From Zygnema cylindricum (lineage: Eukaryota > Streptophyta > Zygnematophyceae > Zygnematales > Zygnemataceae), in contig JBBHKE010002449.1 in NCBI GenBank assembly GCA_037447655.1, forward strand, positions 41,275-105,274: DNA of 64,000 nt, given 5' to 3'. The notes beneath the pieces are model-generated. The model made no database searches. It was not told the DNA's origin and saw nothing but the letters and a program-made list of their open reading frames with translations. Both the position numbers and the translations under genes were made by a program. Below, in pieces: positions 1 to 9,254 of this stretch; position 1 is the first letter of the stretch, and each line of letters begins with the position of its first letter.

Positions 1-603
1 AATTTTCATAAATCCGAGGAAAGTTATTATCCACCTCATCTCTTTTCCATCCACACACAAACCGATTTCCCACTTGCAATCCAAACAACCAGCCCCATCT
101 CCAATCTGCAACATACACCCAGATGCTATCCCTTTTACAAGCACACCTTCATAAATACCATCACTTCTTTTAGTGATGTCAAACCCATTACCCCCAAAAA
201 ATGAACTTTCCTCACTCTCTCCCATGGATTTCTTTCCACTCTCACTTTCTAAATTTATTCCCAATAAATATTTCTCGTCCCTTAAACCTTTCATTAAATA
301 TTCCTCTTCTCCCCTATGCTTTAACACTCCTTCTAGTTTCACTTCTCCCTTTTCCTTGGAATCCGTTGAAGTCTCCCTTTCCGACCAGTTTTCTGTTTCC
401 AAATTATCTTTTAAATTATCCTCATTAATTTTATCTTTCCCATTTTCACTTATGGATCCTAGATCTGACTTTCTCATTTCTAATTCATCCACTCTACACT
501 CTTCGCCATCCTCAAGTACCTCCTCTCTCTTTACTTCCCTTATACCTCCAAAAGCACACTGTTGCCTTCGTGGAATTTTTGTGTGCTTTCTCTCTTCTCC
601 ATT
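1..603 (-). CDS. Unidentified charged protein frame, partial, possibly a retroelement remnant
   Basis: The minus strand is open without a stop from about 603 down to the window edge, roughly 200 codons, so the 3' end lies outside. There is no Met until about 478. The translation is rich in Lys, Glu and Asp in its first 150 residues and then becomes more hydrophobic and Cys-containing near the edge (LQIGDGAGCLDCKWEIGLC). Above 603 a different minus frame is open (about 660-545) with the same acidic character, which suggests a frameshift. I do not recognise the family. A LINE or other retroelement ORF1 is possible because the rest of the window is mobile-element debris, but no diagnostic motif is seen. 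The plus strand is also open over 173-754, but its Ser/Phe/Leu/Pro-rich product looks like the antisense of an acidic frame. Confidence 0.3.
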
Positions 604-606
604 CTA

Positions 607-1690
607 CCGATGTGAAGAAGCTCCAAAATTTCTTCATCCTCTTTCTCCTCTTCCCCTTGTCCTGCATGTGTCAAATAACATGAAGATGCATGCTATATCA
701 TCAGTTGTGCTCAACTTAAAATCAAATGATAGCGAGATATTGGAAATGAAATAAATCATAAAAGTAAAAATGGGTAAATACAACAAAAGGTGGAAGAAAA
801 AGAAAGGTCAACGACTTAGCTGGTTATGGTTAGGTCGGTTTTTCACTAAGCCGATGGATGACCACTAGGCCCCACGGTCTATTTATATTCTTTGCAGGAG
901 TTATCTTATCAAGGATAATCTGAATTTATACTTAAATAGAGTAAATCAAAGCATAAACAACCGAGAAAGATAATTAAAAACCGAAAATGACAATATGCCC
1001 GACACTTATGAGGTTTGAGATAACCAAACTCAAAAGATGCACAAAAGCCAAAAAGAAATAAATACACAATCACAATATATAAAACAACACAACAATAATC
1101 CCAACATGCAACTTCCACACTAATTAAAGTTCAGCCACAATCGGGAAAAGAAGTTTGTGTTGTGAGATAGCGGTCGAAATCTATTCAAAAGGATGAGAAA
1201 AGTGAAGGGAAATCGTGTAGGTCTTGGCCGAAGCCGTATAGATTAATTTGTAAGGCTTTACAAGATATTGATAATGTAATAGAAAACTAGACGCTTCACG
1301 CAAAGGCAGAAAATCGCCTCTAAGCTGTCCGGACAATTTTACAAATAAAAAGATGGCTCCAAAGAATCCTCAATACTGAAAATAAATCAAATGAATAATT
1401 CCTGCACTTCAAAATTGTGTGCAGGAAATGATGCGAAATGCACTAAGTAACCAAAACTACGCCTAGCGAAAACAAGCCAATCAGAGTACAACGTGCTATG
1501 TAAATATTTGCGTCTAGTTTAGATTCAGCCAATAGAAAGCCGAAATCCTATGCCCTACGTTACAAAATCTATAACCTACGGATTAAAACCCTTCCTATCT
1601 ACATGTGAATGCGTGAACCTCCAAATGGTTCACGACTTAAAATAGTCCAATGACGTCGCTTTGTCGAAATTGACAGTCGATTTGTCTATC
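607..1690. other. Intergenic stretch, no feature recognised
   Basis: No long frame, tandem repeat or retroelement motif is visible in this AT-rich stretch. Only short chance frames are present. Confidence 0.5.
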
Positions 1691-2225
1691 ACTTGCGTCG
1701 ACGGTCCTGATGTGATATTACAAAAATCGCATACTTTGTGTCGACGGCCGAGATGCAACTCCACGCGAAATGATTAAGATTTGCTGTCGGCCGGGATTCA
1801 AGGAAATGAAAGCTTGTACGGTAGGACCGCAGATACGGTCCACTTTGTCGTCGTGCGAATTCCGGAAAATATAAGTCGTACGGTTGACGTGAAATGATCT
1901 AAGCTACCGCCGGCGAGAACCGCGCAAAATATTTATAGTACGGTAAGTTTGTTTGTCTCGACGCAATTCGAAAATGTGTCGTCAGCGAGAAGTCCGGATA
2001 AAAATAAATAAGTACGGCAGGACCGCAAGTACGGTCCAATTTGTGGCCGCGGGAATTCTTGGTTGCCGTAAGTTGTACGGTCGACGCGAAATAATCAAAT
2101 CCGCCGTCGACAGAAATCGCGGAAATTATACGTCGTATGGTAGGACCGCGGGTACGATCCAAATCGCCATCCCGGAAATCACGGAAAATGTAGGACGTAC
2201 GGTACACGTCCTACGGTCCTGCGAA
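1690..2225. repeat. Degenerate tandem repeat patch rich in GTACGG and GGACCGC
   Basis: A motif like GTACGGTAGGACCGC recurs at about 1815, 2012 and 2135. A second motif, GACGCGAAATAATCAAATCC and variants, recurs at about 1764, 1884 and 2081. Successive copies are spaced about 120 or 197 bp apart. The copies are well diverged but keep the order of short blocks, so this is an old tandem array or the body of a CG-rich transposable element. The local base composition is clearly more GC-rich than the flanks. No protein is supported here. Confidence 0.5.
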
Positions 2226-2291
2226 ACCCAAATAATACCCAAATACAAATTAGTGTAGCGGCTGCCCGTCCTAACACCCAAATATAAACAA

Positions 2292-2693
2292 CTAAAATAG
2301 CCGACTAGATACGGCATGACACCCTTCTTCCTCCTCATTCACATACCAACTTCTAAGTTTTTCCAAACAAGGACACTCCTCCATATAATGACCCGATTTC
2401 CTACAAGCGAAGCAAACCCCTTTTTTCAAAGCTCCCCTTTCTTTTCCTCTCCCTCTCTTTCCACCGAAGTTCCAATAAGGTTTACTTTTGTCCTTTTTCC
2501 TCTCATCACGCTTCCGCTCGTCACCGCCATTCCTCACATCACGCTTCCGCTAGTCACCACCAGCTGTAAATGCACTCACCCTGTCACTTCCCCGGCGAAG
2601 CTCCAAAGTGCTTTCCCTCACAAGAATTATCCCCATGGTAATGCTCCAAGTCCATGAGGAGCCATCCACTCCCTGCATACGATAACTGATGTC
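2292..2693 (-). pseudogene. gag: Retrotransposon gag fragment with zinc knuckle
   Basis: The minus frame reads a basic region followed by a CX2CX4HX4C zinc knuckle (CFACRKSGHYMEEC), the nucleic-acid-binding motif of LTR-retrotransposon Gag. Further upstream the same frame reads LVRESTLELRRGS, which resembles the tail of a copia-type Gag domain. A TAG at 2550-2552 interrupts the frame. It sits in a small local duplication (two copies of a GDxRKRD-coding unit), one copy having TAG where the other has GAG. Another stop lies just upstream of 2693 and the frame ends at 2292. The frame has no detectable protease or integrase downstream, so this is an isolated decayed piece. It differs in sequence from the Gag proteins of elements A-F. 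Confidence 0.6.
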
Positions 2694-2781
2694 TTAGTAC
2701 TGACCTGGAAGCTTCATGTTTAGTGTATTAACCTTTTTCTCCTCAGTTTCTACATTTCCTGCACTAGCAAGCTCAACATAT

Positions 2782-3640
2782 TGTTGTTTTGGAAACCTTG
2801 AGTCCTCTCTATATCTTGCTGCTATGCTGCCATGCTGCGCTAAGTCTAACATCCCAGCTAGAAACCTTGAGCACTCTACACTTGTTGCTGTGCTGCTATG
2901 CTGCTCTAATCTGACTTCGCAGTTGCGTTGCTCTAATATCATAGCTGCGCTGACAGATCATAGCAGTCATAGCAATCATAGCAGTCGTAGCAGAGTCATA
3001 ACAGCTATAGCAGTCTGCGCAAGAAAGGTGTTCTGAATATGAGTCAGTTTGTGTGAAGATAAATTGACGAGGATATGATTTAGTGAGTATGTAAACTCGA
3101 AAGGGAGTACACAGATTTGGTGCACTCCAAGCACACGTGTCGGTCGTGAGAAAGTCAAGTTTGGTTCTTCTAGAAGAAAAGGTACAGTTACATTTGAGGA
3201 CCAAAGTTGCACGTGGAGGTTCATCTTCGGTGATGAAAGAATACGTGGAAAGCGGACAGAGTCCGCCGTCATTTTTGGAAGAGAAGTATTGACTGAACCG
3301 TCATTTCAGCGGAAGAACTTTAACCGCGTACTATTTCATTTGTAGCTGCTGTCTGATTGGTGAAAATAATTATGTGCATTCGACGGTGGGATTTTGTTAA
3401 TGAAGAGTAGTGTACCAATTGACCACGCTAGTTGTAGTACGGTGTGATCAACTGTAGGCTCACTTGTATATATAGGACTTAGATTACTTTAGGAAAAGTA
3501 GGATTGTTGTGTAGAAAAACCGCGAAGCAGTTTTTGGGTGTGTTTTAATTATAAGATCATTGTGATCTTTTGGCAAAACTTTGTGATATTCTGCATGTGG
3601 TTTTTTTGTTGTATATTCTATATTGTGGCAAATTTGCAGA
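2782..3640 (+). repeat. 5' LTR of element A (3' boundary approximate)
   Basis: The start is fixed by comparison with the LTR of element B, whose 3' LTR starts right after a polypurine tract. The LTR carries degenerate 9-bp CATAGCAGT-like repeats around 2955-3020 and a TATA box at 3467. The 3' end cannot be set: no complete second LTR is available and I see no convincing tRNA-complementary primer site. The end may lie anywhere from about 3500 to 3730. Confidence 0.75.
3467..3474 (+). promoter_or_regulatory. TATA box of LTR A promoter
   Basis: TATATATA followed by GGAC sits about 260 bp upstream of the gag ATG, a normal place for the U3 promoter. The same box occurs in the LTR of B (11299-11306) and in the unrelated solo LTR (8536-8543), in the shared context GTATATATAGGA. 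Confidence 0.6.
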
Positions 3641-3732
3641 CCTAGGGTGTGTCTGGTTTGCTTGGGGCTTCATTGTGAAGTTGGTTGTTTGTGGGATTTC
3701 GTGAGAGTTTCCTCTTTGCACAATTGATTATC

Positions 3733-4599
3733 ATGGCAACTACTGGTGCTTCTTCATCTTCTTCAGTGGCACCAGCTACCTCAAATCAACAGGTCATTGG
3801 CCCTCCTTCATGGATCCCGGTGTTTAATGGGCAGAAGTATCTTTATTGGGCGCATTTGACTAAGTCTTATCTGAAACAAGTGAAATTATATGATGTGATT
3901 TCAGGTATTCTTCCGGATACGGATCCGGAGTTTGGAAAGAAAAATGAAGATGCATTGCATGTTTTGAAGTTACTTTTGTCAAAAGATATTAACATGACAT
4001 ATATAAATATCTCTACACCATCTGAAATATGGAAGGCCTTTAGTGAATCTTATGTCTTAGCTAGTGAGCAGAATGAGGTTGTTACTGCTAAAAAAATTTG
4101 GGACTATAAATATACTGGGGGTGACATGAACTCATACTATAATGGCTTGAAACTTCTATTATTGGAGAATGCATGTTCCGGGGGAAGTTTTCCTCATTAT
4201 CATCAAGCTATGATTCTAATGAGAGGGCTTCCTACTGAATATAGAGGAGCAGCGGAGCACCTAAGACGGTTAGAGAAGAGTAAATGGAATATAGCAGTAG
4301 CTCAGGCTTATATCCTAGACGAAGAGGCAACTCAGATAGCATTAAATGGTGGTCAATCAGTGGTTGCTTACAATGCACAGACATATAAGCGGGCTGGTTT
4401 ATCTGGAAACATAAACTTTACCCCCAATCCGAATTATAGGCAATATGATAGGTGTGTCTATTGCTTTGGTCAAGGTCATGTTTTCTGGCTGTGTCCGGCA
4501 TTTATAAAAGCGTGTGAAACACGAATTTATCGTGCGGGATGGAGGGTGCGATCGGAGGATTCATCACCAAAATTTCTGACATCAAAACTGCCGATTTAA
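3733..4599 (+). CDS. gag: Gag protein of copia element A
   Basis: This is the capsid/nucleocapsid polyprotein of a Ty1/copia element, about 288 residues from the chosen Met (MATTGASSSSS). The frame is open back to a Met at 3685, but the ATG at 3733 matches the short Ser/Thr-rich start seen in the other copia Gags here (MSTSTTT). Residues 20-190 form the Gag domain typical of plant copia elements (IPVFNGQKYLYWA, KIWDYKYTGG, LMRGLPTEYRGAAEHL). A zinc knuckle CVYCFGQGHVFWLC (C241, C244, H249, C254) binds RNA. The frame ends in TAA at 4597-4599, and protease continues in the same frame after that stop. In a standard copia element gag and pol are one frame. Confidence 0.88.
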   Translation: MATTGASSSSSVAPATSNQQVIGPPSWIPVFNGQKYLYWAHLTKSYLKQVKLYDVISGILPDTDPEFGKKNEDALHVLKLLLSKDINMTYINISTPSEIWKAFSESYVLASEQNEVVTAKKIWDYKYTGGDMNSYYNGLKLLLLENACSGGSFPHYHQAMILMRGLPTEYRGAAEHLRRLEKSKWNIAVAQAYILDEEATQIALNGGQSVVAYNAQTYKRAGLSGNINFTPNPNYRQYDRCVYCFGQGHVFWLCPAFIKACETRIYRAGWRVRSEDSSPKFLTSKLPI

Positions 4600-6137
4600 A
4601 ATGCGGCGTTCCTTGCATTTGATGAGACGTCACAAGATGAACGACTGGAAGGAAAGGAAGATGTGGTCAGATTTCCGCAATCGGATGATGACGAGTTCTT
4701 TGCTCTTGCAAAAGATCTCATGGAGGGACCTGGAGAGAACGGATGGATTATGGACTCCGGATGCTCCTCCCACATGTGCGGCAACCGGGCTTACTTCAAA
4801 ACGCTTACTCCAATTCCCACTCGTCGGATTTATTACGCGGATGACAGCGGTGTTGAGGCTACGGCAAAGGGAAGCGTGGAGTTAGCATGTGACATCAATG
4901 GTCAGATTGAAAATAGAACCTTGCATGATGTTCTCTATATCCCAAAGTTTACAAAAAAATTGTTTTCCACCTCGGTAGCAGAAATGAAAGGTTTTGAAAT
5001 TTTACAAAAGAATGGGAAAAAGGTAGTAAGCAAAGATGGGAAGGTAGCTTTGGTAGGAACTAGAGGCCCAAACTTGTTGTACCGGATGGACTTGGCTAAT
5101 GAAATTGACTTTGCATACTCTAGTGTCCTTCCGGAAAATGTTTTGTGGCATAAAAGGCTCGGTCATGTTCATCATGAAAGGCTTGATAAAATGGTAAAGA
5201 AAAATATGATAGATGGTGTTAAATTAGGAAAAATAGATTCCCATGTATGTGATGGATGTGCTTTGGGAAAACTTCATGAGCTGCCACTACCTCAGACAGC
5301 GGATAACCGGGCCACGGATTTGCAGCAAATTATTCATTCGGATGTGTGGGGACCATCAAAAGTTCCTTCACTCAGTGGCAACCGGTTTTTGGTCACTTTC
5401 ACGGATGACTTCTCAAGATATAGCAAGGTTTACTTTATGAAAGAAAAGAGAGAAGGGCTCACTCACTTCAAGCATTTTCGAGTATGGGCCGAAAAACTTC
5501 ATGAGAAACCGATCCTTTCCCTTTGGTCCGACAACGGAGGGGAATATATGTCTCATTCATTCTCTGAATATTTAAAAGACAATAGCATTTCTCGGCAATT
5601 TATAGTTCCTTATACTCCTTTACAGAATGGAGTATCCGAAAGACTCAACCGAACTCTAACGGAAAGTGCAAAGTCTATGTTACTAGATAAAGGAATAAAT
5701 TTCAAATTTTGGGGTGAGGCGTTCTCGTGTGCGTCGTACATTAGGAATAGAGTAGAGACTAGAGCAGTAAAAGAGAAAACACCATATGAAGTGTGGACCG
5801 GAAGAAAACCGAATGTTAGTCACTTCCGGGTTTTTGGGAGTAAATGTTTTATTTTGGATAATCTCCCTATTTCTAAGCTTAGTTCGAAATCGATTCCAGG
5901 AATTTTTATGGGTTATGATGATGAATCCGTTTGCTATAGAGTATTAAATAAGGATAGGAATACTCTACAAACTGCTAGAAATATTCAGGTTAAAGAAGAG
6001 AGCAGATCGGTAGATGTTTTTGGTATGACAGATTTTGAAAAAGATTCCAAAATCAAAGAATATGTTATTTTTGAAAGTGTTCCTCTCACTTCTTCTAGTC
6101 CCACTTTGGACACTCCGGCTGGTCCACGTGTGGAGAA

Positions 6138-6170
6138 TCCTCCTCCTCCTCCTCCTCCACCTCCTCCTCG
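6138..6170 (+). repeat. CCT microsatellite coding a polyproline run in pol A
   Basis: A run of CCT/CCA/CCG codons gives about ten consecutive prolines in the linker between integrase and reverse transcriptase. Element B has one more proline at the equivalent place (about 13970-14003), as expected for slippage. Confidence 0.7.
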
Positions 6171-6229
6171 GCGGCAACCTACGGATCCAACAGTTCCAGC
6201 TTCAGATTTTTTGGGGGGAAGAAGGCAAA

Positions 6230-6395
6230 GCAGCAGGCTGCGAAACTGCGAAGCTGTTCTATTTTCTGTCGGTTCAGTGGATCTGAATGAAAACCGCAAC
6301 GCTGCGAAATTGCGAAGCTGCGATGCTGCGAAGCTGCAAAGCTGCGACGATGCAAAATTGCGAAGCTGCGAAACTGCTCTATTATCTGCCAGCAT
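6230..6395 (+). repeat. GCTGCGAA-type repeat coding AKLRSC units in the pol linker
   Basis: Short degenerate GCTGCGAA(A/G) repeats code for about three copies of an 8-residue unit, A-A-K-L-R-S-C-D, between the proline run and reverse transcriptase. Element B has lost 8 bp within this tract, which shifts its frame. GCTGCG-rich tandem repeats also occur in the LTRs of elements C and F. Confidence 0.7.
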
Positions 6396-6842
6396 GATGG
6401 AACAAGTCACAATAAAGGAAGCCTTTTCAGCTCCGAAAAAAGATCAATGGATCGCTGCGGCTAACGATGAAATGCGATCCATAATGGAGGCTCAAACTTG
6501 GGATCTTTTGAAGCTTCCACCAGACCGAAAAGCCATCGGCTGTAAGTGGGTTTTTAAAGTAAAGTTGAATCGAGATAACTCTATTGAAAGATATAAGGCT
6601 AGGCTTGTTGCTAAAGGCTATAGTCAAAAGGAGGGAATTGACTATGAAGAGACTTTCTCTCCGGTTGTCCGGTTTCCAACTGTTAGAATTTTGTTATCCT
6701 TAGCAGCCATTGAGAATATGGAACTACATCAAATGGATGTTAAGACAACTTTCTTGCATGGAGATTTAGAGGAAGTAATTTATATGAAGCAGCCTGAAAG
6801 GTATGAAGAGACTGGAAAAGAAAATCTGGTCTGTAAGCTGTT

Positions 6843-7008
6843 GAAATCCTCCGATGGTTTGAAGCAGGCTCGACGTTAGTGGAACCTAACACTAGATGAG
6901 TTTCTAACCGGTCTAGGATTCGTCTGAAATCCTTGTATGGTTTGAAGTAGGCTCCATGTCAGTGGAACCTAAAACTAGATGAGTTTCTAACCGGTCTAGG
7001 ATTCGTTA
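6843..7008 (+). repeat. 83-bp tandem duplication in reverse transcriptase of A
   Basis: The segment starting GAAATCCT(C/T)(C/G) at 6843 recurs at 6926, and both copies run to GGTCTAGGATTCGT. Element B has a single copy at the matching position. The length is not a multiple of three, so it breaks the Pol frame. The two copies differ at several bases. Confidence 0.85.
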
Positions 7009-7619
7009 GGATTTGCTCAGATCACTCAATCTATGTTATGGAAGGAGAAGATGGGATTAGGTACATTGCGGTATATATAGATGATTTGCTGCTGTTAAGC
7101 AAGTCATTAAATGAGATTAACAAAATAAAGGCAGCCTTGAATTCAAGATTTGAGATGAAAGACTTAGGTGAGGCAAAGTATATTCTTGGAATTCAAGTAG
7201 AAAAGGATAGAGATAGGAGAACAATCCATCTAACGCAGCGTGAAGCGATAGGAAATGTGCTTGAAAAGTTTGGCATGGCAGAGGCAAACGGAAGTGCCAC
7301 TCCCATGGAATTTAAGCAGAAAGTGGAAGGCATGGAGACCGATGGAGGAATCATTTTTGACGATACCTTGGAGTCAGGGGAGCCAGATTTTATGGCCACA
7401 ATTCCATACGGACAGATTGTTGGCAGCCTACTTTACTTCATGAACTGCACAAGGCTAGATATTGCGGCAGCAGTTGGCGCTTTGAGCCGGAGTTTGCAGA
7501 ATCCGAGAAAAACAGATTGGGAGGCCGCAAAGAGGGTTCTTCGTTAACTTGTAGGAACACGGAATCTTCGACTCTTTCTCGGTGGAGATGAAGTCAAAAT
7601 TCAGACGTGGAGTGATGCT

Positions 7620-8971
7620 TGTTGTTTTTGGAAGATTCATTTTCGTACAGGCGTGCGCTCGCATGTTCGCATACTTAGTAACCAAATGTAATATGGTGGT
7701 TCGAATGGATTTGTAGTTGGGGGGTAAATGTTCGGATGAATTTAAGGTGACGTAAAAGTACAAATTAAGTGACGCAAAGAAGCGTACGAAAAATACGGAA
7801 TGCGAAATAGAATTGGACGGCGGATCGCGAAGCGATCCGACTTTGAAATATTCGAAGTGTTTGAAAATGTACGTTGGCCGTACGAAATATAATGCGACAG
7901 GCACATTAATGAAAAAGGACGCCGCCGGTACGGCGTATCAATTTTGGACAGTTGTACTTTTTATTTGGTCAGCGGCATTTATGGCGAAGTACGTAGTAAC
8001 GGTACGGACTAATTTGGATAGTTTGATGAGGTTTCGACAAGTGGATTTTTTATGACCACGCGGCGCGACATCAAGGGTGCCGATTAAGAGCGACGGACGG
8101 CGGATATAGGCCGCCGAGATTTCGAAGGGATCGTATTGTTTGATGACGTGTTAATTAGGTGGACCGTACATATACGATGTCGGTTCACTACGTGGAATTA
8201 TCTACGAGTGACTAAGGGAGTTGTCGCTTATGACGCGTATTTTGCAGACGCGTCGGTATAAATATTTGAAACAACATTGTTTTGTCTTATTTGAATTAAT
8301 GATTTAGTGTTGATTAAAATAGTTATATTTTAGGTGATCAATGAGGATATCGACAGTTTAATTGTGTGTCTTTATGTGTCGTATTTGCAGACAAGTGTAC
8401 GCTTACGATTGCTTGTCTTTCAGGTGTACGCTTACGATTAGTTTACTCTTACTAAAAGGTTATTATGCGTAAATAGGATTTAGTGACAGTAACGTAATTT
8501 ATGACACTTAGTGATTATTTGACAGCTCACAAGTGTATATATAGGAATGAGCTTTGTTAGGAATGAATCATCAATGCTGGTTAGTAAAGTGGGGACCGAA
8601 GATGTAGACTTTTAGGGTTGCCGATTAGGTCATGCACTTTGAATGATATAATGATTATTTGATTATACTTTGATTATACTCTTGTTTATGTGTGATGCAT
8701 TTGTTTTTATATTTATTTGTGTTATTTTATATATGTTTGATATGCATTGTTTATGCTTTTTTCCTAGGGTTTGTTTATGTCGATTATTCCATCAAACCTT
8801 AGATGATGTCATAGGGTTTATTTATGTTTATTATTTCATGAAACCCTAAATGTTCTTGTATGTTAAATGGAGGATGCATTTCAAATGATTATTCATTGGC
8901 CTAGCTTTGCTTAACATTTTGTTTGATAGTTTGGGTGGCTTCTGCGGTCTATTTTAGACCAAAGAACAACA
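7620..8971 (+). mobile_element. Solo LTR nested in element A, with 5-bp target site duplication
   Basis: The sequence starts TGTTGTTTTTGG and ends CCAAAGAACAACA, so it has the TG...CA ends and terminal inverted repeats of an LTR. It is flanked by ATGCT at 7615-7619 and ATGCT at 8972-8976. Joining the two flanks restores the RNase H codons WSDA-SYGDMPS seen uninterrupted in element B, which proves the insertion. Length is 1,352 bp with no gag or pol, so the internal region has been lost by LTR-LTR recombination. A TATA box at 8536 shows that the LTR points along the plus strand. It is a different family from the LTRs of A and B. Confidence 0.92.
8536..8543 (+). promoter_or_regulatory. TATA box in the solo LTR
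   Basis: TATATATA followed by GGAATGAG, about 435 bp from the LTR end. The flanking GTATATATAGGA matches the TATA context of the A/B LTRs. Confidence 0.5.
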
Positions 8972-8976
8972 ATGCT

Positions 8977-9254
8977 AGCTATGGAGACATGCCAAGCCGC
9001 CATTCCATCACTGGATTCATTTTGAAGATTGGAACTGGAACATGCTGCTGGAGAAGCAAGCTTCAAAAGATTACAACTCAATCTACAATGGAGGCTGAAT
9101 ATATGGCACCCAGCTCAACTGTCAACGAGTTACTATGGGTGAAATCGCTCTTCCAAGGACTTCGTTTTATGCAATCCGGACCTCAAATAGTGTGGTGTGA
9201 CAACCAGGCAGCTATTGCGAGTGCATCCAACCCGAGTCATCACTTCAAAAGCAA
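8977..9254 (+). pseudogene. pol: RNase H part of element A, truncated by satellite
   Basis: The frame continues RNase H after the nested LTR: SYGDMPSRHSITGF, TCCWRSKLQK, TMEAEYMA and WCDNQAAI, which carry the acidic residues of the copia RNase H active site. It stops matching element B after SNPSHHFKS at about 9252. The next bases already read as 40-bp satellite, so the last 60 or so residues, polypurine tract and 3' LTR are absent. Confidence 0.85.

Larger units (their letters stand above)
4600..7619 (+). pseudogene. pol: Pol of element A: protease, integrase, reverse transcriptase, start of RNase H
   Basis: The frame is open from 4600 to a TAG at 6877. In order it encodes: aspartic protease ([13 protein letters not shown], catalytic Asp codon at 4753); the integrase zinc-finger region (LWHKRLGH ... 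CDGC); the integrase core with D at about 5341 (HSDVWGP), D at 5530 (SDNGGEY) and E at 5638 (GVSERLNRT); a proline run; an 8-residue repeat linker; and reverse transcriptase ([32 protein letters not shown]). An 83-bp tandem duplication at 6843-7008 breaks the frame. It resumes near 7010 with the catalytic YIDDLL (7073 onward). A TAA at 7545 and the nested LTR at 7620 end this part. All catalytic residues are visible but the copy cannot make one continuous Pol. Confidence 0.88.
2782..9254 (+). mobile_element. Ty1/copia LTR retrotransposon A, 3'-truncated and carrying a nested solo LTR
   Basis: The element begins with an LTR (TGTTGTTTTGGAAACC at 2782) and continues through gag, protease, integrase, reverse transcriptase and RNase H in the Ty1/copia order (integrase before reverse transcriptase). 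It is interrupted at 7620-8971 by another element's solo LTR. At 9254, inside the RNase H region, it passes directly into 40-bp satellite, so the C-terminal end of RNase H, the polypurine tract and the 3' LTR are missing. Without the nested LTR the remaining element is about 5.1 kb. Element B at 10604 is a close relative in the same orientation, offset by about 7,832 bp over the coding part. Confidence 0.93.

Noticed and set aside
173-754. Plus-strand open frame of 193 codons
   Set aside because: Its Ser/Phe/Leu/Pro-rich product is what the antisense of an acidic, lysine-rich frame looks like, and no domain is visible.
2716-3272. Several short frames on both strands upstream of gag A
   Set aside because: They lie in the LTR, and the matching frames in the LTRs of element B are not conserved in length.
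3600-3733. Primer-binding site for initiator Met tRNA after LTR A
   Set aside because: The usual TGGTATCAGAGC-like sequence is not found between the TATA box and the gag ATG, so no site is called.
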